Below, one piece after another: positions 1 to 12,852 of a DNA stretch of 64,000 nucleotides (within the stretch, counting starts at the first letter, position 1; each line of letters starts with the position of its first letter). Position numbers and translations under genes: made by a program. The notes below the pieces were generated by a model, which was not told the DNA's origin, did not search any database, and worked only from the letters and a program-made list of their open reading frames with translations. This DNA is from Auriscalpium vulgare (taxonomy: Eukaryota; Basidiomycota; Agaricomycetes; Russulales; Auriscalpiaceae), in assembly GCA_019915015.1 (NCBI GenBank), contig JAHBBC010000006.1, forward strand, positions 1,754,129-1,818,128, written 5' to 3'.

Positions 1-51
1 ATGTCGGAAGCGTAATTTGACTTTCCACATCCCGGCTGCTATCTCTTGTAG

Positions 52-1199
52 TCCAAGTCTCCGTCTACTTCAGAACGACTCCTCCTATGTCACGTTTGGC
101 GACATCTTCGAGCAATTCTGCGAGGCTTCTGGTATAGCCAGAGAGGATCCCGTCCTCATCCCCGGGGAGAAAGTGAAACTTGTGCTCCGTGAATTCAAGA
201 CAACGAAAGGTCGCATGGTATGTGAAACCCGAACGGTTGGTTGCAACTACTTACTATTATGTACAGCCCAACAAGACCGAATACTTCACCCTGAAGAAGG
301 ACATACTCGATGATATTATGACGCACATGGTCCCTGACAGCGTTCTCAGCCAGGTCGGTCTTTCGCACGTGAGAGACGAACTAGCCTTATACGTTCCTCT
401 AGTACATGTCCCGCACCATGGAAGGACCTAGTAATCTATGGAGGATGCGCAAACAGTTTGCTCTTCAGATCGCGTCGACCAGTTTCATGACTTACATCTT
501 CTGCCTGACGAGCCGCTTGCCGACCCGTTTCCACCTCTCAAGAAGCTCTGGGTTAATTGCAATGAGCGAGCTCTTACCTGGTATGTTTGTCTGTACCGTT
601 TGATTATCTTTGTATCTGACTTCGTCTTCTAGGCGTCGCTAGTCATGCACCGATCTTTGCGTCGAACGACGTCGTTCCGTTCAGATTCACGCCTAATCTA
701 CAGCACTTCCTCGGACCTATCCACACGGAAGGCATTATGACTTCCGGCATGATGGCAATGGGTCGCGGCCTCACGGAACCTCAGGTACATATGTTCGCAC
801 CAATGCGGTTATGTTTTCTGACGCACGCTCAAGTTTGATCTTGAGCAACAACTGTGCCTCTTCTCGCGCGACGAGGTGATGACCTGGATGCATGGTAAGG
901 GCAAGCCTTGGACATTCGATCTCACCTTCCGTCAAAATGTTGCTGCCAACATTGACGGGGTTGTAAAGAGGGCCGAGACTGTGGCGTGCAAAATTGAGCG
1001 AGAGCAGGTCGGTGACAGGAGGCCAACCTTCATTTCCTCCCGTCAGTCGCTGACATTCCACTGGTAGGCACTGGCAAACCCATCTAGTCCTAGTCCCGCG
1101 AATGTGCCTGTGGTGCAAACGGTGATTAACCTCATCGCTTCTGCGACCGACCCCATCAATCTCATGAAGATGACGGAGATATATGCACCTTGGTTTTAG
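52..1199 (+). CDS. TRA1: Tra1/TRRAP C-terminus, SAGA/NuA4 scaffold (5' end outside window)
   Basis: This is the last part of the PIKK-family pseudokinase that recruits the SAGA and NuA4 acetyltransferases to activators. Visible exons are about 52-217, 267-353, 403-580, 633-784, 834-1007 and 1068-1199, each bounded by gt...ag introns of about 50-60 nt. Diagnostic stretches are NLWRMRKQFALQIASTSFMTY, then PFRFTPNLQHFLGP, then the FATC-like tail that ends in APWF just before the stop; Tra1/TRRAP proteins end in a similar aromatic tail. The kinase lobe and HEAT repeats lie upstream of the window. The gene converges on a bromodomain gene whose human relative BRD8 is also a NuA4/TIP60 subunit. The identification is firm; exact exon edges were assigned by eye. 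Confidence 0.93.
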
Positions 1200-1781
1200 T
1201 GTACATGTCCATTCATCTGTTCGTTGATATCTTGCACTTGCTCTCACACTACTGTCGAATTGTATTCTGCGTTGTTTATGCTTGCCTCTTGCACAGCTTG
1301 GGTAGACCGTGACATCGTTGAGTCGGTGGAAATCTGATCGACCTTGGCTGAAAAGATATATATAAAATCGCGCAACAAAACCCACGGCGGCTCCGAGGAC
1401 GCTAGGTCGATAGAATATCATATCGCCGCCGCCTTCAAACCCGCGTGACCGGTGATGGCGAGTCGGACGCGTGGGCGTGCGTGGGTTGACTCGGAATGTC
1501 TTGAGGTGACGCGGTGACGGTCACTGTGACTGCACGCGATAAACGCGTCAGTCGCGCCAGCTTTCTTCTCACCCACACCCATTACCCATCGCCTCAGCAG
1601 GGACCAAAGAACTGTGAGCTCAAGAGATAAAAGAATGTTAAGTCAAACTGAAGCATACCGATAGGTTACAGTACAGTACTCTCGAACAAACGATACAATA
1701 GCATGATCGCGAAAAGACCGAATGGCCCGCCAAACATGGCTACAAGACGAATGAGAGCGATCCAAGCAATACTGCATTCCA
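1200..1781. other. convergent intergenic region / 3' UTRs
   Basis: This lies between the TRA1 stop and the stop of the bromodomain gene on the other strand. It is probably the two facing 3' UTRs. I see no convincing coding or RNA gene; the long antisense frame over 771-1421 is a shadow of the TRA1 exons. Confidence 0.5.
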
Positions 1782-3989
1782 TCAGCGATGTCCCCCCCGT
1801 ATGAAGCCCTCCGTCTGCCGAAATGTGTTGATCTGACTTTCGCTCTCCAACATCATCTAACCAGTACGGACAGTCAGCACACCATCGTACTAGCATGCAC
1901 CAGGACGCTCACCTCCTCCGCCATCCTGTAGATATCCGAATTCGGCCTGTTGTACATCATCGAGTTCGCAAACATCAAGTACACATCGCGCTGGAACTCG
2001 GCCGAGTTCGCAATGCCACCGTCCTTGATGCGCATCTTGATCGTTTTAAGGTCTATCGGCCGCTTGACTATGTCACGGTAGTCTGGCGCCTCAGAGTTCT
2101 TGATCGGGTTGTGGAAGATGTTGCCATTGCGGTGCTGCGATATCTGCGAGTGCAGCATGATGATGACGCTTTGGAATTTTTTGGAAGTTTGCGGGACTTC
2201 GTGCGCGGGGCGGGTAGACCGACGTCGTGAAGGACCTGGCGGTACGTGAGCGTAAGAAAATGACGCGCAGAGCGTAGCCATACCGGGGTCCTCCTCATCG
2301 GCAGGAGTATCATCGCGCTGTCGTTTCTTTTCGCGCTCGGAATCGACATCTGCGGTCTCTGATGCCTTCCGCTTGCCTAGAGTTATCTGGTCAGCGACTT
2401 TAGAGTCTTTTCAGCCGCATGACTTACGACCTGACTTGCGCTGTTCGACCTCCTCTTCAGCCGGCTCTTCGACTTCCTCCTGGACTGGCTCTTCAACCTG
2501 ATCTTCTTCATGGTTTTCCTCAATTTTCTCCTCCTCTTCCTCATGCTCTTCTGTCCGCTCTTCCTCCTCTTCCTCCTCCTCTTCCTCCTCGACTGGCTGG
2601 ACCGCTTCTGATGACTCGACCACTTCTACTGGCTGGAGTACTTCGAGCGAATCGCCCACATCTACTGGCTCTACTAATTCTACTGACGTGGACTTGATGT
2701 AGACAACATCCACTTCGGACGGGTTGTCTTCGACTTCGGTGTGAGCCGACGGCTCGGGCGATGACTCGATTTCTGTTGCGGAAGGGGTGAGTAAAAGGTC
2801 TAGTCGTCCTTCGATGCTGGACGTACCAATGATTTCGTCTGTCATTTCCACATCATCAGGGCCCGCGGACGCAACCTCCTCTTCGGCAGCTACATCTGCG
2901 GGTGTTCCTTTCTCGTCCTCCGCAGCATCTGCTTCTGGGGTTTCGGCCTTCTCAACCAGCTCTGAAAAGGTGCTTTCCGGAGTTTCGTGCATGGCGGCTT
3001 TGGGAGAGGTCACCAAGGAAGATGCGGCTTCCGCTACAGTTTCTGCCACCTCTACCTCTGGTGGAGACAGCGGAGGCTCTGTTGCTTGGCTATTCGCAGG
3101 CAGTGCTGCTTCTGAATGGTTGGACTCAACTTTGTCGACCTGGACGCAATGAAATCGTGATAAACGACCGCTGGGAATGAAGACGTACCTCCTGGGGAGG
3201 CATTGGGCTGTCGATCGGAACGCCAGTTTCCTCAGGCTGCCCATCCAGTACCGGTGATATTGCCACTTCCACCTAGGGCAGCTTGATTAGATACTATGAA
3301 TTATGTTCCGCGCTCCACGTACCTCTGCAACCTCAGGAGCAGCTACGAGGCCTAAGTCTACCTTGATCTTGTTGTCCCATTCGCCTGACCGGATCGCGTC
3401 GATCTCTGAAACAACGGCTCTGATCTACGTCAAAAGGAGAGGCGGTACGTATCGTGCACCACGCACTTGAATCGTGTTTCCTCCGCGAGAATGCGGTCTC
3501 TGAGCTCAAGGACGCGAGCTTGGTAGAACGTCTGCGCCAATCTCAGATTCGACCGACCTGGACAGTTATGAGAATGTTACGCAAAGGAATCTGGCTCATT
3601 CCATACCGCGGCGAGGGACATTATCTGTCTCTGAGCTTTGGGCAAGTGCTCAACGTGTGGCACGTGGCGAAGCGCGTCGAGACGTACCTCTCCAGTCCGG
3701 CTTCGCTGAACAAAGCCAAATATATTGTTTGACATGACTACAAAACATGTCAGTGTCCAAGTAAGCGCGTGGAGAGCGGAGGGCGGACTTGGGAGGAGAA
3801 GGCTGCCTCTGGGCGAGAGATCAAGGGATGCTCCGAAAGGATATTGGCGACGGCGTCCCAGTTGTCTGCGCCGAGGTCAAAGACGGCCTGTGCGAGGAGG
3901 AGACGCTCGGTGTTGTTGAGGTCGTCGGGGGCGAGCTGGGGGGCGGGTGTGCTGTGTTGGCGACGCGACGAGCGAGTGCCGGGAGGCAT
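1782..3989 (-). CDS. BRD8/Bdc1-like bromodomain protein, probable NuA4 subunit
   Basis: The protein has a SANT/Myb-like start (LNNTERLLLAQAVFDLGADNW), a short helical region, a long acidic linker with an uninterrupted glutamate run (about 2545-2600), and one C-terminal bromodomain containing AEFQRDVYLMFANSMMYN. Human BRD8 and S. pombe Bdc1 share this combination; in those species it reads acetyl-lysine within NuA4/TIP60. The start is the ATG at 3989, because the open frame upstream has no earlier ATG. The terminal exon is 1856-1782 and encodes a short tail after the bromodomain. Clear introns include 1857-1912 and a 48-nt intron near 2233-2280; the middle exons near 3300-3550 are less certain. 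It converges on TRA1. Confidence 0.82.
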
Positions 3990-4120
3990 GGCGGCGGCGG
4001 CGTGGTGGGCGGAGGCCACAGGGGAAAGGCGACGAGGCCGGCCGGTGGCTGTGCTGGTTGCCGGCGGTGACGTTCCATGTTGGTCGTTGGCTGCGCGTCC
4101 CTTGCCTTTCCTCCACCACC

Positions 4121-5673
<1,553 letters not shown>

Positions 5674-6623
5674 TAGAATCCAACGATTCTTAGTGATTGC
5701 TCGTTTGTCGTGACTGATACCTCTGTATGATATAAGCACCCGGTGCTCATTAATGGAACATGTCGCCACGATTTCTGGATAGCTGAGGCCACGTTTCGGC
5801 CTGTGGTTACCTGGTCATTTATTTGCTACTGTAGTTGTGACCGGCCCGCTTCTTTCTCACCCGACATCATTCGACGCGCTAAGTTGTTGGCTCTTGCCCT
5901 GTAGTTGTTGGTTAAGGATGTCTTGCAAAGGTGTGGGGATGGATGCGGTGAGCTGAGATGATGCAACGCTCACTAGGAAAGACCGGAGAGGTCGCTCCGC
6001 CGCCTCGGATTAGAAAATACAAGTTGGTCGCCCGCGCAACTTCACCGCATCCCTCCATGTTCCGGAGCAGTCTCGCCCTCCGGTGGCAAGGGTAGCTTGA
6101 TTTGGGGTGGCAAAGGAGATGGTCGTCCTTGGGGGCTAGGCGAAGGACGCCCCGGTTTAACGCCAACATCATCCGCGCAACGCCTCAGCTTTTTGTCCGC
6201 AAGCACCGTGTCACTCAACACACTCTTTGGCGGACGCTCTTGCGTTCCTCGCTAGCTGACGCAGCGCATCCACCCCACCCTCGCGATTGCCTGCCATCAG
6301 TCAACGCCCTCAGGCAGGCTCAGGCTTGTACTTTTATCGTTATGTAAGTGTCCTCCTCTGCTGTCCCTTTCGCATACTTGAGCACGCTACTCATCGTCGA
6401 CCCTCTTGTCCGTGTCGTCTTGCCTATGTTTTAGTCCGTGGCATTCGTCGGACCTCAGTCTGAGTCAACAAAGTCAGCTTTCCTCCACGAAGGCAGTGAC
6501 CTGCATTTGGGCGCTCTGGACGACTTCAACAACTTCTCGCACACCACAACCGTCAACACCGAGCACGCCGGTCGGCGGGTTTCTGCTCATCTGTCCCCTA
6601 GAACGTTCACCCCGTCGTCCTGA
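5674..6623. other. intergenic region and kinase 5' leader
   Basis: This is the 3' UTR of the protease gene followed by the promoter and leader of the CDK-like gene. A possible leader intron runs from the gtaagt near 6343 to the ttttag ending at 6434. An in-frame TGA at 6621-6623 abuts the ATG at 6624 and so supports that start. No other gene is supported. Confidence 0.45.
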
Positions 6624-7390
6624 ATGAACCCTTTCGACTCTGGTCCCCGGAGTCGTAACGGCGTCGCGAGCGCAGACGAAGATGGGCCGCTTTTGATCTC
6701 ACGAGTGGACGACCCGTCCTCTGACCCATACTCGCGGTCTCATCAATACCCTCACCACCAAGACCCCTACGCTACGTCGTCACAGGCGGGTTTCGACATG
6801 AGAGGGGCTTCGTCGTCTCGACATCACCACGATGACGATGGCTGGAACCGGGCGCAACACCCTCACCCTGCGCGTGGCCACCCATCAATGGACGACCATT
6901 ACCATCGCCGGGACCCGTACGAGGAGGATGGCATAGGCGCTGGCTGGGCTCGTAGCTCAGCGGAGATGCACTATGCGTCTACTGGCAGAGAATGGGTGGA
7001 TCACTACGAGCACTCCTACGCAGCGTACGAGGCAGACCCGTGGGGTGCGAGCGGATCTCATGATGGTCGCGTCCCCGACCGTGGCTGGCGCACACCGACA
7101 GTTATGGACAGACGTGACGAGCAGGATGCGATAGGCTGGCAACGAGGCGGTCAGCGGGACGCGGGGGTGCAGGCTCGGAGGGGAGAGTCATGGGAGCCAC
7201 GTTACGACCACCGACGTCAAAGCGATTGGAAAACGCGGAATGCTCAAGACGACCGCTCGTGGCAGCCGTCTGCGTCATGGCAGTCCTCGACAAAAAACGG
7301 GAACGGCAACAATCAAGGCCAGCGAAACCAGAACAACAAACGTCACCAGCAGCAAAATCGGTCGAAAGGGGGAAGAAGAATCGTCAAACC

Positions 7391-7428
<38 letters not shown>

Positions 7429-9935
7429 GCAAAGGCGCGACTGGCGGAACGATGACCTGCAGTTGAACAAGTGAGTCTATTCATCCGCTCACTGTACGAG
7501 GTTCTTACAGGATGTGCCAGCTGGACCCGACGAGAAGTCACTCCGAAGACCGTCCAGCCTCCTGGGAAACAACGGCAAGCTCAACGCACCCCCTCACGAT
7601 CTCGCTCTCCCGTCGAGTCGTACCGTTCGTATCGTTCAGACCACAGTCGGTCCAGGTCGCGGTCCCTATCTCCCAAGCGCAGACGCCGTGACTCCGGCAC
7701 GGCTCAGAACAAAAGTCGCAGTCCTCAGCATCGCCGCAACGAACGAGAGAAGGCCAGATACTCCCAGTCGCCTGTGTCCTCTCCACATCGTGGCTCGTCT
7801 CCTGTCCGATCTTATTCGCCTCGTCGCATCCCTTCACCACGAAGATCGCCACGTTTGCGAGACGCTTCCCCACGACAACAGCCCCCATCTCCAGGAAAGG
7901 CTGCTTCGCCCGCGAGGGACGAATCTCCTGGTGAACAAAGAGGTCGGAGCACTGAGAGAGCACGAACCGTGTCATCTCGGTCAAGCTCAACCTCCGGCAG
8001 GAGTCGCAGTCGCAGTATGAGTATGAGCCCCGCCGAACGCCCGAAGGCCTTACACCGTCTTCCTGAGACGACGCCACTATCCACAGTCATGCCGCCACGA
8101 CAGAACCAGCAGCGGAATCAGGGCAAGCTTCCTCCGCGAGACAATGGCTGGCCGAAACGCGAGCGCGGTACTGCAAATGGATCAGCAGAAGCACACCCTA
8201 GCGATCAGGCGGATGCGGCCGTTCTCATGCCCCCGCCTGCGCTACCAGCGTCTGTCGTGTCATCCCAGATCACACCACAGTCTCCTGATATTCCCCGCGC
8301 ATATTTCAACAAGCCTACGTTCAAGCCGATGGGGATCGCTAGCTCCGCTGTCAAGAGGTTTTTTCCTGGTGACGACGACGATGCTGATCCCAGCCCCACC
8401 GCCTCATCTCCCGCTACTGTCCCTTCAAACTCTCGCATTCCTGCTTCTTATCCAGACGAGCACCCAGCATCAAATGGACAGGATACACGATACTTTGAAC
8501 AGCTACCGACCCCTCCCAGTGGATATGGGCACCCGAATACCCAAGATTTGCGCTCAAAAGACTATGGTTCCTCTTTGTAAACCCGGAGCCTGTCGCCAGC
8601 TCGTGGCTCGTCCGATCATACATCCCATCCAGATGACGGCCGGAGAGAAATGTTGCACTCGACTCCAGCGCATACGCGGGACTCTGACCGAGAGGAAGTT
8701 AGCCGACCGCACACTCCCACGAGGGGCGACCGGGACGAGCTTTATTCTATTGTCAGCCAGGTCGGTGAGGGCACCTTCGGAAAAGTCTACAAGGCTCGCA
8801 ATACCACGAACGGTCTGAACGTGGCACTCAAGCGCATCCGCATGGAAGCAGAGCGCGACGGCTTTCCTGTCACCGCCATGCGGGAGATCAAACTCTTGCA
8901 GTCCCTGCGGCATGACAACGTCGTGCGGTTGTACGAGATGATGGTGTCGAACGGTGTGTTTGTTGCTGAAACTGTTGGAAGTAGCGAACTAAGCCTTCGT
9001 AGGATCCGTGTACATGGTGTTCGAGTATATGGACCATGATCTGACAGGCATCTTGTCGCAAAGCGGATTCTCTTTCACCGATGCCCACCTCAAGTCCCTG
9101 TGCCGCCAGATGCTTGCCGGGCTTGCCTACCTCCACCACAAGGGGGTCATCCATCGCGACATCAAAGGATCAAACATCTTGCTGAACAACCGTGGGGAGC
9201 TCAAGTTGGCCGACTTTGGTCTCGCACGGTTCTACCAGAAGCGGCGGCGGAGCGACTATACCAACAGAGTCATCACGTTGTGGTATCGACCGCCGGAGCT
9301 GTTGTTTGGCACGACTGTTTATGGGCCGGAGGTCGACATGTGGAGTGCAGGGTACGTGGCTTTTCTTAGTCTACGTTTGATCAAGTATTGATAGTAGTCT
9401 GTACCCAGATGTATCATGCTGGAACTCTTCACGAAACGTCCGGTTTTCCAAGGCAACGACGAGATACACCAGCTCGAGTTCATATTCAAGATTCTTGGTA
9501 CGCCGACGGCCGAGAGGTGGCCAAGCGTCGCGGAGCTGCCGTGGTATGAGCTCGTCAAGCCTAAGGAAGAAATTCCAAACCACTTTCGCGAGATGTTTCG
9601 CAAGTGAGTCTATCAATAATCTAAAAACGGAGAATGGCATGCTCATCGAGCGTTCCCAAAAGATGGCTGTCGCCGGCGGCCCTTGACCTTGCAGATCAGC
9701 TGCTGGCCTTTGATCCGACACGGCGGGCTACTGCTGTGCAGGCCTTAGAAGCGGCATATTTCAAGGAGGAGAGCCCACCCGAGGCCATGCCTACAGGGTA
9801 AGCTGCTTTCGCTTCAGCGCTCGGCCATATTATAATCACGACGACTTTAGACTGGCCAACCTCGAAGGCGAGTGGCACGAACTTGAGACAAAGCGCGAGC
9901 GAGCGAAAAAGCGTAGACGGGACGGTGCACAGTAA
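6624..9935 (+). CDS. CTK1: CTK1/CDK12-type cyclin-dependent kinase (RNA polymerase II CTD kinase), with apparent frameshift
   Basis: The N-terminus is long and disordered: histidine/serine-rich, then a poly-Q tract (about 7391-7430), then an RS-rich segment like splicing factors. The kinase domain begins near 8740 (VGEGTFGKVYKARN) and has VALKRIRMEAERDGFP, the catalytic HRDIKGSNIL, DFGLARFY, and TLWYRPPELLFG. Ctk1/CDK12/13 kinases phosphorylate Ser2 of the Pol II tail during elongation. Introns include about 7471-7520 (gtgagt), one near 8953-9002, one near 9351-9410, one near 9605-9693 and one near 9799-9850; an intron of about 8577-8645 is needed to bypass a TAA at 8578. The open frame before the poly-Q tract and the frame through it do not match (see findings), so either one base is missing in the G5 run at 7368-7372 or a cryptic intron lies there. 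The kinase identity is firm; the N-terminal model is not. Confidence 0.85.
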
Positions 9936-10029
9936 TTCGTTATCAAGCATTGTGTAGCATTACAGTATCATCACATTTTGCACTTCGACACACTCACAGA
10001 CACTGACTCTGATATCTTACAATGTCATG

Positions 10030-11601
10030 TCATGCTTTTGCTGCAGCGGAGTTCACTAGCCCCTTCTCTACAAGGTGTTGCACCACCGTCTCGACCTGCC
10101 AAGCTAGTGTTATCCTGCAAGTTTTGATAATGACGGGAGTTGCTTACATGCGCTGCAGTCAGCCTGATCTGCATGTCCCATCTCTTCGTGAAGAATCCAC
10201 CCGTGTCCTCAGTGTCCTGGTTGACGTCTCCCAGACCACCAGCCTTGCCTTGAGCATCGTCTTCTTCCTTTGCCGCTTCGAACCAGATCAGTTTGTCCAC
10301 CTGGTCAATGTGCCCCTTCAGCCGCCCCTGTTCAATCATCTTGCGCGCCATCGTCTCCGCGGCACCGGGTGTGAGATCCAGAAGTGCGCCCAGCCCCCTG
10401 AACGTGATATTATTGTATATCCGCGAGCATGCGAGCAGGTTGTGCTCTAGCACAGCACGGTCAAGGACCGTCGACGGACCGGTGCGTGTGCTGACGACTT
10501 CGGCGGAGCCGTCGTCGTCGTCGCCCTGCATGGCGGCGGCCAGCCGATCGTTCGCCGAGAGCGATACCTGCGCCAGCTGGTGTGGTTTGAGTATTTTCTC
10601 GAACTCCTTGACCTCGGCGGGGCGCAGGATCTGGTCGAGGAACATCTTCGAAAGGATGTTATAGGTCGGGAGCTCAGCAGTACGTTCGTCGCGGTACAAG
10701 GATGCAAGGATGCGTGAGCGGTTAGGTCCCGCGGGTGCGAGGACTGCGCATGTCACTGCAGCGGAGCTGGGAAGGCGTCCGCATTAGTGAGCACCATGCG
10801 TGCATAGATGGGGAGACGGAATCGTACAGCATGTGTCTCCTCTCATCCTCATCGATCTCACCAACAAAGCTGAGTTCATGATAACGCGCTGCTGCTTCCA
10901 AGAACTTTCTGCCGTAGTCGCTGATACGGGCTTGAGAGAGCTTATAGGCAAGGAGCGTCTCTTTGTCGGTCGTTGAGTGAATCAGGGAAGCCGCGCGGTT
11001 GTAGTATGTCTCGGCTTGTATCGAGTCTTCTTCCTCAAGAAGAAGTCGAACAATGCGAATATAAACTCGGAGCCTCTCCTCGTCTGTTGCTCTATCAAAA
11101 TTGTCGATAAGAATCATCTCAAGAGCGCACTCGCGCCACAGGCGTACCGTTGGCTAGAGTCCAGAGTGATGCCCATGAGCACTCGTGCGGCGTCCGACCA
11201 CTCCTCCTCATTCTCCAGCAAGTCCGCGAGTTGGAATTTGAACAGATTCACCTACGGAAATTCCTGAGCGAAAGCCTAAAGGCAGTGGCCACCGCACTTA
11301 CCTGCTCCTCATAGCTCGCTAGTCGCGGCTGCACGATGTTCAGCACGTCTTCTAATATGCGCTTGCGGGTGTCTGTATTGACAACAGCGGGCCCGCCCAA
11401 ATACTTAACAAGTTCAGATAGGACCTGTCGCCCGACGATGATGCCCGAGTCCTGGCTCATTAGGTGCTCGATGACCGCGCGCGTGTCTTGAACGATGTGA
11501 GGAGCATCTGGATTCGAGTAGACATCCGAGAGAAGAGAGAGATAGGCGGTGCCTTTGTCTTTCTGGTTGAGAGTGCTCAGCAATGCGAGTTTCTGGTCCA
11601 T
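10030..11601 (-). CDS. CSN4: COP9 signalosome subunit 4 (PCI domain)
   Basis: CSN4 is a subunit of the COP9 signalosome, which removes NEDD8/Rub1 from cullins. The start is MDQKLALLSTLNQKD at 11601. Helical repeats include RVYIRIVRLLLEEEDSIQAE and AYKLSQARISDYGRKFLEAA, followed by the PCI core (NRSRILASLYRDERTAELP, VLDRAVLEHNLLACSRIYNN, FRGLGALLDL). These match human CSN4 segment by segment. The C-terminal exon, after an intron with gtaagc, ends in VEKGLVNSAAAKA. Introns include about 11248-11300, a 56-nt intron near 11095-11150, and one near 10770-10830. The acidic insert DDDDGSAEV near 10510 looks like a lineage-specific loop. The gene shares a short promoter with the PUB-domain gene on the other strand. 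Confidence 0.93.
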
Positions 11602-11707
11602 GTCGACGAAGGAGTGCACGTAAGAGGTGGACGGTCCTGGCTGGACGCGTCGACGGCTTGACCAAAGCTTGACCCACGACCACGATCGCAAACGATTTGA
11701 CAACGCC
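11602..11707. promoter_or_regulatory. divergent promoter, CSN4 / PUB-domain gene
   Basis: Only 106 bp separate the two start codons, so both genes must share most of their promoter and leader sequence. No clear TATA box was seen. Confidence 0.6.
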
Positions 11708-12705
11708 ATGGACGTAGACTCCCCGTCGCCTTCGCCCACACACTCGTCTCCTCTCTTGTCTGCACAAGCACTGCCAGAAGTCCAGCAGCTGCCAGGGACG
11801 CTGGCCACTTCCCACCCTGCCTCACCGACTCGCAGCCCCTCGCCTGGCACCGCACGCCAAGCAAGGCTTGCAGCCCTTGAACGCCGCATTGCCGCCTCAG
11901 CTGCATCTGAGCCAGTTGCTGGTGATGACTCGTCGTATCAGCCATTCGACGAGCACTATGCAATGCGCATCGAGTTCCGCCGCCTCGTTGAACCAGGCAT
12001 CATGCGGCCCAATTCCAAGGAAGTGGCCATGTCATCCTTGCGCGTAATGTCGCACCCCAGCAGTCCGAGAGTCTCCTCATTGCTCATGCGTGCCTCCTTC
12101 ATTGGCATCCTATAGACTCTATCTATGATTGCTGAGAATCTCATCCGTGAGCCGGATAATGCCAAGTTCCGCCAGTTCAAGCCGACGAATAGCATCATCA
12201 AGCGTGATCTCGTCGATCCGAAGGGAGCCTTAGAATATGCCGTTGCCGTCAGTAGCATTAACTTGTGGCTTGGTGCTGTATCTAACCCGCTGGTGCAGCT
12301 TGGATTCCGTCCACAGGTAGGCTTTACTGGCAGCCGTGATCCCATCGCGCATGAAATCAGGCTTCTGACAGGTTGACCGGTTTCAACCTCTGTACGTCTT
12401 CAACACCAAGTATTGGACCGATTTGAAGGTCGGCGCGTCTGTACTCCAAGAGGCGATGGCGGTAGAGTTGGAGAAGCAGCAACGGGAAGAGGCCAGCAAA
12501 AAGTCCAGGAAGGCTGAAGAGGAGCTTCGAGTACAGAAGGTCGGCGGCGGAAAACTGGACTACTCGCGGAGACATTGACCTCGTGGCTTAGGTGAAGGAC
12601 GCATTCATGGATGACCGCAAGAGCAAGCAGCTCCGTGACCAGCGCGAGCGCGCGGCAGCAGAAGCCAAACGGCGAAACCAGCAGCAAGAAGCAGATGACC
12701 GTTGA
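11708..12705 (+). CDS. PUB (PUG)-domain protein, probable p97/Cdc48 adaptor
   Basis: Five exons (11708-12043, 12116-12247, 12299-12316, 12372-12539, 12592-12705) give 255 residues. After a Ser/Pro-rich N-terminus, the PUB domain includes MIAENLIREPDNAKFRQFK, then IIKRDLVDPKGALEYAVALGF. PUB domains in PNGase and UBXN6 bind the tail of the AAA ATPase p97/Cdc48. The C-terminal third is a charged helix/coiled coil (KQQREEASKKSRKAEEELRV onward). The 18-nt micro-exon at 12299-12316 encodes LGFRPQ and restores a conserved end of the domain. No transglutaminase or UBX domain is seen. It pairs divergently with CSN4, another ubiquitin-pathway gene. The exact family is not known to me. Confidence 0.75.
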
Positions 12706-12852
12706 CGCCCCCCCATTCTAAATCTCATCTACCTCACGCCTTTGATATCGCATAAAGATAGCATTGCATGTGACGAATGTATGTATAGCATAGATAGATG
12801 TAGCGCAAAGGAAGGTCGAGTGTAAGGAGTGCAAACTGTACCTGTACAGTAT

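Noticed and set aside
771..1421. 216-codon minus-strand open frame
   Set aside because: Antisense to TRA1 exons, which carry clear family motifs.
6438..6623. Possible 61-codon upstream reading frame in front of the CTK1-like start
   Set aside because: It opens with GTG, not ATG, and ends with TGA directly before the ATG at 6624; it only shows that the real start cannot be further upstream.
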